Below are positions 45,492 to 57,129 of a DNA stretch of 64,000 nt, piece by piece. A program made the translations under genes and the position numbers. Within the stretch, counting starts at the first letter, position 1. Each line of letters begins with the position of its first letter. Under the pieces are notes generated by a model. It saw nothing but the letters and a program-made list of their open reading frames with translations. It was not told where the DNA came from and searched no databases. This DNA comes from Gracilaria domingensis. Lineage: Eukaryota > Rhodophyta > Florideophyceae > Gracilariales > Gracilariaceae. The stretch spans positions 85,781 to 149,780 of the forward strand of contig VCMS01000042.1 of assembly GCA_022539475.1 (NCBI GenBank). Direction: 5' to 3'.

Positions 45492-45954
45492 AAAGTCGCC
45501 CCCCTGAATTGCTTAGATTGACAGTGTGCGTATAGATTGAAACGCTCATCGTCAGAGCCAAGCAAGAAAGGTTTTACGTACATCATCATCCAGCCACACT
45601 CCCATCTGCAACTGGCATAAAAGCGATTTCGACTTCAATCAGCGAGGGCTCACCAAAGCCTGTTCAATGTTCATCCATGTACCTACTATTATGGTGCATG
45701 ATTGCCACTGGCATGACATGCCACCGAGACAGAACTTCTAGGGGTGATCAATGTCCCCGTATATTTTTGAAAATGGCTCATATTACCCTCAATATTCGAT
45801 TCCATTTTTGAAAGTATTTCCTGTAGGGTGCCTTCTTGTCACATTGCATGATCTCTTTGAAAAATTCGGTAGCTATCCAACTTTTCTGAGTAGCGGATAG
45901 AACAGGAAAGGTTTCTAACAGTCCTCGCTTCAGCTGAGAAAGCTGAGAGGCAAA
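45492..45954. other. No supported gene
   Basis: AT-richer sequence without long frames or recognised repeats. Confidence 0.5.
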
Positions 45955-46446
45955 CTACACTCCAATGTAACGAAAGGTGCACTCTCCTCGTTTCAAGCCC
46001 AATCTCTGGTAGAGAAACGGCCGCATAGCATCCTTTACTGCGTTAGAAATCTCCGGATATATCTGAAGGTTGTCTCCATCCGGATGAGATTGATTCATGT
46101 GCTTCGGATACAAACGGTTGAACACCACTCTGGGCGAAATCAACGACTCATTTGGGACTTCAGAGCGGTCTTTGCCCTTCATCTTACGCTTTGATGGAGC
46201 GCTGGGTATCAAGACAAAATTAGGAGGAAGAAGTTCATGAGCTCGGCTCAGGATGATTTGGGGAGGGCTATGACGAGAAATTGGAAAGTTATTGCTAGAA
46301 AGCGCTTCCGAATTCTCAACCATGTCTGTACCGGATGTATTTCGGCTGTTCATCTGTGCGGAGGTGCTTTTGTTACTCACCAAGGGTGTAGTCTTTCTCA
46401 CGATTGTGCTGTCGGCGGTTACGCAATGCATAGTTTGATACCCCAT
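45955..46446 (-). CDS. Hypothetical protein or relic, 163 codons
   Basis: A minus-strand frame with Ser/Thr/Asn-rich first half and a more ordered second half (PRVVFNRLYPKHMNQSH, then DAMRPFLYQRLGLKRGE). No domain is recognised. It lies 0.65 kb from, and in opposite orientation to, a Tnp2-like relic and could be a second gene of that element. The stretch 46450-47089 beside it holds nothing else I can support. Confidence 0.25.
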   Translation of the reverse strand: MGYQTMHCVTADSTIVRKTTPLVSNKSTSAQMNSRNTSGTDMVENSEALSSNNFPISRHSPPQIILSRAHELLPPNFVLIPSAPSKRKMKGKDRSEVPNESLISPRVVFNRLYPKHMNQSHPDGDNLQIYPEISNAVKDAMRPFLYQRLGLKRGECTFRYIGV

Positions 46447-47089
46447 ACTGAGCTAAAATCGTATGCAGCTTGCAGAAGAAAGAAGAAAAAGTTAGATTCC
46501 GATACCAGTCTGCTATTGAGTAGGGTTGTGGACGATGGAAAACGCGTTCACTGCTGAAAACAACCTGATGTGGATGAAAGCTCACTTTTTTCGTACTCTT
46601 TCGTACGTTTTTACCTGCGGGTGGGCAAAGGTCGGCACCGTGATGCGGCTGAAGCCCAAGGAAGGGAACTGGTGATGTCACGTAGAAGAGACGATAGAAC
46701 CTAGGAAATGAAGCTGGCCTCTGTGAATAGAAGTTGCAGTGGAACTATCCGATTGATTCTCTGAAAAGCGATTAAGAGCAGGTAGAGACTCAAGGCGAAC
46801 ATGAGCGGAACCGAAATGTGAATAAAATGCCTAAAGTTTTCAAAACGTCACGTCTTTGCGAAGCTTGAAAATGTCTGAACAGAACTTGCAGTGATTTTCA
46901 GTAATTCCAGATCATCTTCAAGTCTACTCTCACTCCAACCCCTGGGTGATAACGGGCAAAGAATCGATTGAAAAAGAACGCCGAAGGAGGTATCGATGGG
47001 ATACCTCCAAACATACTCTGCCACACTTCAGTCTGTCTGAGCCGTCAGTTTCCTCAAATCAATAGTATAGTAGCTCTCTTCTTCCTGCA

Positions 47090-48433
47090 GGCGATGATAT
47101 AGAGCTGCTAGAAAGATCCCTTAAGCGGCGCTGTAGGTGGGAGAAGGAAACCAGAAATCCCTTCGACGACGGTAATGAAGGAGAATTTGCGAATATTGCT
47201 GCTGATACTTGTAACGCTCAACAGGAACCCAAATATGTTGACACTGGGCACAGAAACGAATCTTCATATGATGAACATGAGGAGAACATATTGCCGCCAT
47301 GATCACTGGATTCGGGAAAAGAAGTAGAGAAAGTTCCCGAGAACGTTGATGAATCACATGAAGCACTTGAACGTGAATCAATGTCAGATACTCCGCGCTC
47401 TTCGTCGTCTTCTCTTTCTCAATGGTATGAATTTTCTCCCGATGATTTATTGCTGCATTCTTCTTTGGCAGAAGTAGAGAAAAATAATTCGGAGACGTTA
47501 TCCGTTGAAAGCGAGAAGAGTTCTAAGCAAATAGAATTCGAACGACTTGCTGACTTTCTCTATAGTGTAGAAGTTTCGAACGTTTCCCAAAGAGCCATGC
47601 AGAAGTTGTTGTCTCTCGGACCTATCAGATCGGCATTTTCTCTCAAGATTTTGAACTCCCATGCTGCCGAACAGTTCCTGCTTGAAACTTAGGGGGTTGC
47701 AATGTGTCAAATGGGTCATGTCGCGCAGTCCGGATGGCAAAGAAGAATAGATAGTTGCCCAGTTTACCATGTTTCTCTGAAGAGAAGTTCAAATTTTTTT
47801 TGGTTCTTGAAGATGTCATCAGCCTTGAGAGGTTTGTGCAACGCTCAAGAATCGTTTGCGGATCTCATGAGTGGTTACAGGCTTGCTTTTCATAGTTTGT
47901 CCAACGATAATGCAGTGGATGGGCAACATGATTACTATTACGGAGATACGTTCCAGAGATTACACGCTGACCGAATGAAGGACTGGAATTGAGAAAAGGA
48001 AATCTTCGTCTTTCTTACCCTTTCCACATATGAGTTCGAATGCGGAAGAAGTAGAAATTATACTCCAATTACGACATGGCCAGTTGTGTCCACGATCTTA
48101 AGTCTAAGGGCAGATAAGAGGAGCAAAGCCTCAAACTCCATCATAATCGCTCTTATTGCTGACTCTCACGAATCCAATTACTTTGAAACTTTTCTGCACG
48201 ACATTGTCACGGATATGAGACTTCTCGAAAGCGGCGTGCAAATTTCATGCTTCGATGGAAAAGTTTGTTTGGTCAGGACGATCGTACTGTTCTTTACCGC
48301 CGACTGGCCTGCAGCCACGAAAGTTTTCGGATACGTTGGCCAAAACGGAAGGCTGTTCTGTCGGTTTTGCCTGAAGGCAAAGCAGAACATGAAGATGTTC
48401 AAAACCCTTTTGTGCATTCCTAGAACTAGATAG
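47090..48433 (+). pseudogene. Tnp2/CACTA-like transposase relic
   Basis: One frame is open except for TGA near 47299, TAG 47690 and TGA 47990. The N-terminal half is acidic and Ser-rich. The region 48060-48410 matches the Tnp2 pattern: TTWPVVSTILSL, a spacer, LLESGVQISCFDGKVCLVRTI, then LFFTADWPAATKVFGYVGQ and a CRFC pair. An alternative frame continues for a short distance after 48433 (EEEFRHPGALINM). The family assignment rests on this block; the catalytic triad cannot all be located. Confidence 0.5.
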
Positions 48434-48872
48434 CGATAATCTTAAGCAAGGCTTCAGAGAAGAGGAGTTTAGGCATCCCGGGGCTCTCATCAACATGGAG
48501 TGTCCTGAGGCGCGAACAAGAACTGCAGTGCTCTCTCTCGGCGGAACTTGTCGAACAAACGGCTGTCGGCAGAGGAGAGGAAAAGTATTTTGATCGCTTC
48601 AAGTATCAAAAGAAGATTCATCTTCGTCTGTGTTCTGCAAAGTGGAATATAGTCTGTTCGCTTTGGAAACTAAGCTAGTTTTGGAGCTATTTGGGGCGCG
48701 CGAGGGGGTGGCAGAGGCTGGCACTCAAAAAATTAAGAAATTTTGGAATATTAAATTCCATTTCGCGCAGTTTAGTTCTTGGGTCTCCTAGTTTTTGTAG
48801 AGGTTCTACTTCGCCGCACCACCCCATTCACTCTTTTCCGCGACCCTCTCTCAAAACTGCACTCGTGCTAGT

Positions 48873-49584
48873 TTGCGTTTCCATTTTCCTCTGAGTTGCA
48901 ACAAAAATCACAACTCATCCCACCTCAATCATCCCAACGTTCCTTCCCATCCAAACCGCAATCACTCTTTACTCATTTTTCGCCGATCCTGCGTTCGGAT
49001 CCTTCCTCTTCGTCTCCCCAAAAGCTTTTCTGTAGAAGTACGGGTAGCAACCCTCCCCAATCCCGTACACCCGCGTCGCCCAAAAACAGCTTCCCATTCC
49101 TCCCCATCCTTTTCTCCTTATGCGCCGCCTGATTTCGTTGGGCCGTTCGCAGTTTCATGCCCTACGTAAAAACCCAGTCAAGACCGGAGCCCCGATTGCC
49201 GCCTTTGGCACCTCTTCCATCACCATCCTCTTCTCCTTACGCCTCTTCGTCAGACGGCTCTTCCGGTGCCCAAAACTACCAGCCTTCGCCTTCGTTGTCA
49301 AAAAGGACTCCTTCTGTGCCGCAACCCTTCCCGCACTTCCCATCTCTGTCCTTCCTTCTACATCCAATTTCAGCATCCTTTCCTCCACCAACCCTTGTCT
49401 TGTGCAGAACACTTTCACCGCCTTCTCCAGCACGTCTATCACGTTTCTAAGGACAATAAGCTTCTCTTGCGCAACTCATCTAGGCCTCCTGGCGCACATT
49501 ATAGTACACCATACACGTTTTATCTCATCTCCATCTCTTAAACGAACAAAAAGCTGCGCAGGATTAATATCTTCTCAACCGTAG
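48873..49584 (+). pseudogene. Possible decayed gene in a pyrimidine-rich tract
   Basis: The plus strand is very rich in C and T, so several frames are open at once and most are low-complexity Ser/Pro. The best coding-like piece is a helical stretch near 49370-49480 (EHFHRLLQHVYHVSKDNK) reached through a frame change from a Ser/Pro-rich lead. Composition alone could explain the open frames. Confidence 0.2.
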
Positions 49585-51641
49585 GCTCACTATCAGCCCC
49601 ACTCAGCAGCACACCGCCCATTTCAATCATAATATTCACAATCAAATAGTAAAAGTACAATCCATAACATTGCCACCCTTGCTTTTATCTTTATCACCAA
49701 ATACATCTTTGTGCCTTTTTCTCCGCAAACTGTTTTCAATCTTTAACGTCCTTTAAAGCATGGATATTTTGCCATTTTTTATAACCACCTCCACCTTCCA
49801 TTTTACCTACGTCTACGCTTAACCATCATTTGTCCTTTTCTTCGCGCATATACAGTCTTTATCTGCCAAGTACTTGTTGTTTGACATCCGAACGGCCTTT
49901 TCAATGGCGTCAAAGGTACCTCTCTCCCATCCAATGACGTATGACGATCATTGTCTTTACCGTATTCGTTAGACGTCATTAAAACCCGGGCTCTTACAAG
50001 ATCAAAGAAATCAATGCGGTACCGTGCAAGAAAGGAGTGTTAAGCTATTCGGCCTTCTGAGCTCGTGGCACACTTTCTTTTGTTCACCTAAATTCGTCCC
50101 ATTCCTCTTATCGAAGTTCTCATCGGACGATCTTCTGTACAAACCCCCATCTTTCACTATTTAACGCCAACTAATTATCTTCCTACAATATCATTAAATA
50201 GTTTTTTTAACCACCTTGCCTTGACCCGGATTAATCTCCCATCGAAGGTTGAGAAAACGTTAAAGCCGCTCTCAATGATTCACAGTTCTCTTTCAAGTTG
50301 TGGAGGGCAGCGCCGCTTCTTTTCAATGGTCGTTGTTTCTCAGCATGCCATGCAATAAGTTGTTAATCGTTGTTGTGGAACATGCGTCAGTGACAAGATC
50401 GTTAGAGGCATGGGTTGCGGATGTTGATTGGTGGTCGAGCGTGGACAATGAGTGCTAATGACGAAATGGAGAGGATTGCAAAGCAGAAATGTTTCGCTGT
50501 GCTCCTAGGCATCTGTGAACTATTTCAGGCGATACATTATATACTCTGTTCTACAGCTAAATGAAAACTCCTTTCGTGCCGCTATGAACGGTTTTTGATA
50601 GAGTTAGTTGTTTTTGTGTTGTTAGTAGACGTTTACTCGCAGAGATTCGAATGCAAGTGAGAAGGACGATGCAAAGAGCAACAGATGGTTTTCGTTTTGT
50701 GTAGCAAAGACATAGTCTACATGTGGTGCACTGCGGGACGTCAGTAGTACGACGGGGACGAGCTACTCTGTGCTTGCTCTCCTGAAAAGCACGGCGAGCA
50801 CAATGGCTCGGATGTTGTATGGCATTTAAAAGTGGAGAGTCATAGTTTAACTACTGGTTTGAACGGTTGAAATCAAACTCAAGTACGCTTATAAGGTTGA
50901 AGATCTCGAGCACTGGCGTCTTTTCAAAATCACGGAGAAGAACTCGCATGAGCGTGGAGTCACCATTGCGCACGGCCAACGTTGGTGCTTTTCACTTGTC
51001 AAATGAGCGCGAGAGCGAAATGTACTTGCACGCACCGACGCGCACGTGTATACATTTTGTACTGAGAAGGGGCCGAAAGATAGGCGGTACAGCAACGCAA
51101 CGTGCGCGCCACCAGCACAGCGCCGCTGTGGGCTCGGCAACAATCGATCAAACAACCCCCATTCCCTGGTAGAAAATGCCAAAAGTTTCGATGTTCAGAA
51201 GGTTGTGATGTTTAACCAAAGTGGTGCATAGGTGCTCCATAGGTGTTTATTTAATTCCGAGGAACATAAATTATGATTTTAGGTGGTGGTTAGGTTGTCG
51301 GCGTATGCCAGGTGTCCATTGCTGCAACAGCTTGTACGAGATTAACAGCTCGTATCGCCAGAACTGGCCACCCGGCATGCTCATGTCACCTAAGCGTTAC
51401 AAGCAGCTCCAGGGCAGTGATGATCGGTACCTGAAGTTCTTTGCCGGACGTGACTCTGTCAGTTGGTGCGAGAAGTTAGCCGTACGATCGCCAGTGGCTC
51501 CGGCTCGAAATTCGGGGCTCACTAGAGTTCTTTGCTGAGCTCGAGCTCTACTCCGAGCTTTCTAACATTCTTTACCCTGGTCTGTCAACATCAACCGAGC
51601 TTGGGTGCATGACCAGCAGGGATTGTTACTACGAGTGTTAG
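49585..51641. other. About 2 kb without a supported gene
   Basis: No long frame, LTR or transposase motif was seen. A frame at 51221-51538 lacks an ATG for its first 28 codons and shows no domain; it may include the 5' end of the next gene, whose start is unresolved. Confidence 0.4.
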
Positions 51642-54600
51642 CAGCCTTCCGAGCTTAACTTCTGTTCCGAGCTGAAGTGCCTCGTCGCGGGGATTGTGAC
51701 TCGGACAGTTAGCAGCCTACCGTCTCCTTCTCTTAGCCTCTCCGCCCCGACTATTCCACGGGTGATTCCCAGCCCTGGTTTGCCTATTAGCCAGAATGGA
51801 GCGTTGGGCTCTGTTGCTCCATCTGCATCAGTTGTGCCAACGGGTTCTATATTCTCGAATGGGTTAGCTTCTCCATCTACATCATTTGGAAGCGTTTCCT
51901 CTGTTGCCTTATCTGCATCAGTTGTGCCAACGAGTTCTATATTCTCGAACAGGTTAGCTTCTCCATCTACGTCATTCGGAAGCGTCTCTGGGTCGTTTTT
52001 GTCGATTAGCTTCTCACCCCCGAGCCCTACCGCAGAACTTAGTAGTGATACAGGAGTTAGTCCTAGTGAAGGGCTTGGTTCTGCTGCCGTCTCAGGTTCT
52101 TTTCTGTCCCCAAGTGTATCTTTTTTGGATGGATTAGCGTCTGCATCTTCATCGTTCGGGTTTACTTCCGGATCTGTCATATCACCAAGTTCCTTGCTCT
52201 CTACACCAAGTGTAGAACCCAGTATTACTCCCGTGTTGGGTGCTGTAATATCTGCAAGTGTGAGCGGAGCAAGTCTGTCTGCCGGTATGTCCGGGTCCTT
52301 TTTGCGGCCGAGCTCCTCGCATTCGGGTGATCCTCTGTCCCCATCTGCATCGCCTGGAATTGTATCAGGATCGCTTGTCTCCCCGGGTGTATCTGTGTCG
52401 ACAAGTTTCAGTATTGGTCTACCCACGTCTGGAAGCACTTTAGGAAGCTTGAGCTTTTCTCCAAGCTTTTCTCAGTCCAGTCCTTCTGGAGTAGTTCCCA
52501 GTCTTTCTGTGGAACCAAGTACAAGCTCACTGACAAGCCCGGGAATGTTTGTGAGTCCGAGTGATTCACTAACATCACCCGGTGCGTCAGGATCTCTCGT
52601 ATTACCGAGTTCTTCAGTATTGAACGGGATTGCTTCTGCTTCAGTGTCATTTGGGATTGTACCCGGATCATTCGTTTCGCCAAGTACCTCGTTTGTAAGC
52701 CCAACAGTGGAACCGAGTATTGTTTCAGGGTCGAGCCCGGGGATTTCAGTCAGTGAGAGCGTCGCTCTTGGTTCTGCTGCAGTCTCTGGTTCTCTTTCTC
52801 CAAGCTCGTCGTTTTCTGGCAGTTTGGGTAGCATATCTCCTTCGCATGGAATCGTTACGGCGGAACTAAGTGTCTTGCCAAGTGTCTCCGCTGCAAGCGG
52901 GACAGAAGTGGTAGCGAGCCCAACTATGGAACCCATTGGCAGTGTCGGCCTGAGTCCTGTGGCTTCAGTGAGTTTGGATGTCCCTACTCTTTCAGGTTCA
53001 CTTGTGTCGCCGAGCAGTTCGTTTTCGGATGATGTGCTGTTGCCATCTTCATCTCCTGGAATTGTTTCAAGGGTCCCGTTTTCTCCCAGTTTGTCCGAAT
53101 CGACAAGTTTTAGTAGTGGATCACCTTCGTTTGGAAGCATAACGGGAGCAATAAGTTTGTCCCCGAGCTTAGCTCTGTCAAGTGCATCTGGAGTGGTTCC
53201 TAGTCTCACTCTGGAACCAAGCAATAGTGCAGTAGCAGGCCCAGATATGTCACCGAGTCCAAACTTGATGTCAGTCAGTGCATCAGGACCCTCTTTGCCC
53301 CCGACCTCTCCGTCTTTCACCGCTTCGGAGGTAGATAACTTTGCTTCGCCGAGTGCAAGTGCTGTGAGGGAATCTTTTTCCCCTAGTCCAAGTTTGGACG
53401 GGGTTGAGCCAGTTCTATTGTCACCTAGTGAAGGTGTTGATTCAGAACAACTTTCGGGGTCCAATCCTGCGACAAGTGTGGACGAAACCTCTTCGACAGT
53501 TGTTTTGAGTCCAAGTGTATTGCCATCCCCGATAGTGCGACAAAGCCCACCTGTCGAAGAAGAGTCACCGACTATGTGTCTGGCGAGCCTTGAACCATGG
53601 GTACCATCAGTGAGTCCTTCGCCTAATGGAACTGCACTTGGGGTTGATCCCGCTGGCGAATCAGGCAACGATGATGGTAGTTCTCCACGTTTCATATCTC
53701 CCGTTATAGGGAGTGACAGTGGTAACGCCGACTCAGGTCGGGATAGCTCCAGAGGTGGAGGATCTTTTCCTGGAGGCATTGGTGGTATGAGCGGCATAGC
53801 AGTAGGTTCTCTTGTTGTCGTTCTAGTTGTTGGCGTCGTGGTTTACAGATCTTGTGCAGTATTTCCGGACTTTGGAAAAGCCCCGGTCTCATCGCCTTCA
53901 GAGAGTTCGAACCATGAAGGTATTCTGATGTCGAGCAGGATAAGCTTTGAGTCAGATGATGATGACGATGACGACTCACCATGGGCCCAAGTGTGGCGAA
54001 GTGCATCCGAACTGTCGGACTCAGTAGTGGAAATGGGGCAGGAAGCTGCTGCCGCGGTAGGGGGACAGTTTGCTGGCCTTATGAGGCCTGGTGCGGCACG
54101 TGTGAGTCCTCCTCAAGTGATAACCAGGCTAGCTGTCCCTGGGATGTGTTTGGCGTTGAGTCAGTTGTCTCCTGATTCTACGGGATCAGACGCTACTTCC
54201 TCAACGTCAGCCCACTCTTCTGACCCCCCTTCCTTCCCGTCTCTAGGAGCATCATCTTCATCCGAAGAGCGATCAAACTCGGAACTAGGGGCTGAACTCC
54301 CACAGCAAGGGAAAAGGGGAGCTGCCGTGGCGGAGAAGCCGAGACTGGATCTTTTGTTCGTTTTCGACTCATCAGGTGCCCTCTCGTGGAGAGATTATCG
54401 TAGACTGAAGGAGATCCTTTCTACTCCTGGAGGTGTGATTGACAATGTACAAAAGCAAGTTCACGACGGATCTCGGGTTGGATTTGTGGAGTATGCGTAT
54501 GACTCCGTGGTTGTTTCTGAGCTCGACAGGGATCTCGATGCCGTTAGGAGACGAATTCTGAGTTCATTCCAAGGCGATGCAAATAACTGGGACACTAACG

Positions 54601-55337
54601 ACATGTATATATACGAAGTCGGAGATAAAATGTGGGGAAATGCGTTGAGAAAGGTGGACAGCTTGGTTAATGATCCTGAAAAGAACAACGATATTCATAC
54701 AATAAGTGAGGGTGACATCGAAGAGCCACCAACTGTGCAAGCAACAGAAGTACCACCAGCAATGAATGGGATGTGTAGGGAAGCCCATCTGGCCTTGAAA
54801 TGGTCCAGGTATGAAATAATACCACCGGCCGCGAACAAGCACATTCAGACACAACTGTTGAACGCTCGAAGACTCCGGCGTGTCGTCTTGATAAATGCGG
54901 GAGAATTGACCAAAGGTGGTGCAGGTGGTCAAGGATTGAAGTCTGCTTTCAAAGAGAAAATGGAAATGGAGAAGCTAGGAATACGTGTTGTTACAATTGG
55001 TATTGGAGAGGGCCAGGACCCTGAGCTTGCGAAGCTAGGGACTGGGAAGTCGTCTTTGAGCGCTTCTTCGGTTGCTGATGTCGTTACTTTAGTGCCGAAA
55101 CTTGTTGAAATGATTGTAAGGTCGGATTATCGGTTTGACGGTCAAGTATTGCGAAGCGCACCGGTAATTAGGAAACGAATGAAGAAGTCCAGGGAAAAAG
55201 CCAAGGAAAAGAGGAAGCAGGTGTATAATGCTCTTCGTTTGAAGAACAATGCCGCCGACAAAAACATTCGGAAAGGAATATCCAGGAGGGCTAGCGAGCT
55301 TCCTCCTTGGTTCACTGATAGCGATAATATTGACTAA
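51642..55337 (+). CDS. Ser/Pro-repeat membrane protein with cytosolic vWA-like domain
   Basis: A frame of more than 1200 codons. Residues 1-690 (from GTG 51696) are repeats rich in Ser, Pro, Gly and Val, with recurring FGxVSGS, VSPSxS and ASPSxS words, typical of an extended cell-surface or wall-associated stalk. One transmembrane helix follows (GIAVGSLVVVLVVGVVVY, near residues 700-720), then an acidic run of seven Asp. A vWA-like fold starts at about residue 885 (LDLLFVFDSSGALSW; VVLINAGEL; VVTIGIGEG), followed by a basic helical tail. The metal site is degenerate: DSSGA instead of DxSxS, and NAG where TDG is usual. No ATG is available near the start, so an upstream exon with a signal peptide is likely. 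Confidence 0.7.
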   Translation, partial: QPSELNFCSELKCLVAGIVTRTVSSLPSPSLSLSAPTIPRVIPSPGLPISQNGALGSVAPSASVVPTGSIFSNGLASPSTSFGSVSSVALSASVVPTSSIFSNRLASPSTSFGSVSGSFLSISFSPPSPTAELSSDTGVSPSEGLGSAAVSGSFLSPSVSFLDGLASASSSFGFTSGSVISPSSLLSTPSVEPSITPVLGAVISASVSGASLSAGMSGSFLRPSSSHSGDPLSPSASPGIVSGSLVSPGVSVSTSFSIGLPTSGSTLGSLSFSPSFSQSSPSGVVPSLSVEPSTSSLTSPGMFVSPSDSLTSPGASGSLVLPSSSVLNGIASASVSFGIVPGSFVSPSTSFVSPTVEPSIVSGSSPGISVSESVALGSAAVSGSLSPSSSFSGSLGSISPSHGIVTAELSVLPSVSAASGTEVVASPTMEPIGSVGLSPVASVSLDVPTLSGSLVSPSSSFSDDVLLPSSSPGIVSRVPFSPSLSESTSFSSGSPSFGSITGAISLSPSLALSSASGVVPSLTLEPSNSAVAGPDMSPSPNLMSVSASGPSLPPTSPSFTASEVDNFASPSASAVRESFSPSPSLDGVEPVLLSPSEGVDSEQLSGSNPATSVDETSSTVVLSPSVLPSPIVRQSPPVEEESPTMCLASLEPWVPSVSPSPNGTALGVDPAGESGNDDGSSPRFISPVIGSDSGNADSGRDSSRGGGSFPGGIGGMSGIAVGSLVVVLVVGVVVYRSCAVFPDFGKAPVSSPSESSNHEGILMSSRISFESDDDDDDDSPWAQVWRSASELSDSVVEMGQEAAAAVGGQFAGLMRPGAARVSPPQVITRLAVPGMCLALSQLSPDSTGSDATSSTSAHSSDPPSFPSLGASSSSEERSNSELGAELPQQGKRGAAVAEKPRLDLLFVFDSSGALSWRDYRRLKEILSTPGGVIDNVQKQVHDGSRVGFVEYAYDSVVVSELDRDLDAVRRRILSSFQGDANNWDTNDMYIYEVGDKMWGNALRKVDSLVNDPEKNNDIHTISEGDIEEPPTVQATEVPPAMNGMCREAHLALKWSRYEIIPPAANKHIQTQLLNARRLRRVVLINAGELTKGGAGGQGLKSAFKEKMEMEKLGIRVVTIGIGEGQDPELAKLGTGKSSLSASSVADVVTLVPKLVEMIVRSDYRFDGQVLRSAPVIRKRMKKSREKAKEKRKQVYNALRLKNNAADKNIRKGISRRASELPPWFTDSDNID

Positions 55338-55773
55338 ACAACTTAGCTCGCGGTCTCAATTAGTGTAGCCGTAACATTCAGAACATGCCTAAACTTATCT
55401 AACCAATATCAAAAAACATAAAGCAAACACTATGTCTAAACTTGCATTTTTTCAACACGACCAACGGTCATGACGATTGTCTTCACCACTAGTTCGATCA
55501 TTTCTTACGCACCGGAGGCACCCTCATTGACTCAATGCTGTTGGCAGCCTGACACACTATCAACAAAGGGATGAACGCCTTAAAAGGAAAAAAGAATCTC
55601 CGAGGCCAGAAATTGTGGGGAGCAAGAGTTTTGCACCGTAGTATGTTTATTGGAGACATTGCAGGTAGTCAGAATCCCTTATTCGCTTACAAGATGCTAA
55701 GCTAATGTCATGCGACTCATGTCCTGTTGGGGTTTCACTCTAATTGGTCAAAACTTCAATGGATAGTTGGCAG
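55338..55773. other. No supported gene; convergent intergenic region
   Basis: The vWA gene (plus) and the ATP-grasp gene (minus) converge here. No terminator-like element can be assigned with confidence in a eukaryotic context. Confidence 0.5.
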
Positions 55774-57093
55774 CTAGCAAAAAGGATGACTGGAGCTCGG
55801 GAAGAAAAATGGTCGCTCGCTACCTTGGATTGGCGGGGTAATCGGAACTTTGCAACTGTCCATAATCTTCTTGATTTCCATGACTGCCTCCTCCGTGCTG
55901 TGTTCGCTGACAACGATAATTTCCGCCATAAAGTGGGGAATACCGTCTTCCGGCCCACAAACCTTATCTCCTTTATGCTTCAGATAAGCAATCTTCAGCA
56001 CCAACTTGCTTTGCCTAGCAAATGCTAGCCAGTCGTCATCGTTTATAACACCAGAATATGGAACATTGATAGCAGACTCTGCCATAAACTTGAGCGGCTC
56101 CTTCGGGATAAGCGGTCGTATAGGAATCTTTAAAGCGGTCATGCAGTGCTCCTCAACCAAGTCTATCCCCCATGCCAACAGGTTTGCATCGCGAACAGAG
56201 ACACCGCCCATTCTAGCATTAACCTCAATTAGACGGGGACCACGTTTGGTATACCGCAATTCTACGTGAAAACAGCCGTTTCGGAAGCCCAAAGCCAGGG
56301 TACTGTCAATGGCCAGCTTGACGATTTCTGTCTGTTTCGTCTCCGGATAGGATGAAGGACAGTTGGTGCCTGTTTCTTGAAAATATGGCTCCCAGCAAGC
56401 CCAGTTATCCGAAACCTTAGCATAGACAACAGTGCCTTCAGAAAGTAAAATATCCACATCGAACTCGTCTCCGTCATAATATTTCTCAACTACCATTTCT
56501 GTTCCCTGAGCCCAGATAGTATCCTCCTCGACATCAAATGTACCAAACAGTTTCTCATATGATTGCATGGCATCCTGAACAGATTCGGCACGTGTAACGC
56601 CCATCGAGGCAGCGCCAAACACAGGCTTGAGAATGATGGGGAATCCAACGTAATCACACGCAGCCGGAATGTCATCGACTTTGAGAACTCTTCTAAAGCG
56701 CGGCACAGACAAACCAGCCTCAGCCATGGTCTGGCGAGTCTTACGCTTATTGCGAGCCTTCTCACAGCTTTCGATTGAGTTTGTCTCCACTCCAAGCGCG
56801 GTGGCAATGCGGGCGGCCAAAGGGACTGCGTTTTCGGAACAGGTGGTGACAGCATCAAACTCGCCTTCGACAGTGGATTCTAGAATAGCTTCCATAGCGC
56901 GCTCGAACAGGCTGTCATATGCTGTGAAATCGAGCTCTATGAACTGGTGTGCGGAACGAGTGGGACGGAAAGCGGCTGCGCGAGGAAGTCGGCCGCGGAC
57001 GGGGTTTGTGGCGGCGGAGGCGCGGCGGGAACGCGAACGCGTTGAAGGCGGTTCGCTGGCGACGGGTTGTTGCAGACGCGCGTCGTCAGACAT
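55774..57093 (-). CDS. ATP-grasp ligase (carnosine-synthase/amino-acid-ligase-like)
   Basis: Starts at ATG 57093, 439 codons, no internal stop. The first 48 residues are Ser/Arg-rich and may be a targeting or disordered extension. An ATP-grasp fold follows: the pre-ATP domain ends near residue 150. FPIILKPVFGAASMGV holds the ATP-binding Lys (156) and flexible loop, VVEKYYDGDEFDVDI (201-215) the hinge, and VELRYTKRGPRLIEVNARMGG (277-297) the Mg-binding Glu and Asn. Such enzymes activate a carboxylate as acyl phosphate and join it to an amine; the substrates cannot be told from sequence. The start codon lies about 40 bases from the second fold-back block, so that block may act on its promoter. 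It may be a host gene or cargo. Confidence 0.8.
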   Translation of the reverse strand: MSDDARLQQPVASEPPSTRSRSRRASAATNPVRGRLPRAAAFRPTRSAHQFIELDFTAYDSLFERAMEAILESTVEGEFDAVTTCSENAVPLAARIATALGVETNSIESCEKARNKRKTRQTMAEAGLSVPRFRRVLKVDDIPAACDYVGFPIILKPVFGAASMGVTRAESVQDAMQSYEKLFGTFDVEEDTIWAQGTEMVVEKYYDGDEFDVDILLSEGTVVYAKVSDNWACWEPYFQETGTNCPSSYPETKQTEIVKLAIDSTLALGFRNGCFHVELRYTKRGPRLIEVNARMGGVSVRDANLLAWGIDLVEEHCMTALKIPIRPLIPKEPLKFMAESAINVPYSGVINDDDWLAFARQSKLVLKIAYLKHKGDKVCGPEDGIPHFMAEIIVVSEHSTEEAVMEIKKIMDSCKVPITPPIQGSERPFFFPSSSHPFC

Positions 57094-57129
57094 GTCATAA
57101 TGTCATTCTGTCGTACTGGCAGCGGGCGA

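Noticed and set aside
48691-49584. Several overlapping plus and minus frames near 49 kb
   Set aside because: The C/T-rich strand opens many frames at once; only a weak relic is listed.
52472-53797. 441-codon minus-strand frame opposite the Ser/Pro repeats
   Set aside because: It is the mirror of a repetitive coding strand (Leu/Gly/Asp-rich) with no domain; the plus strand has the membrane helix and vWA-like fold.
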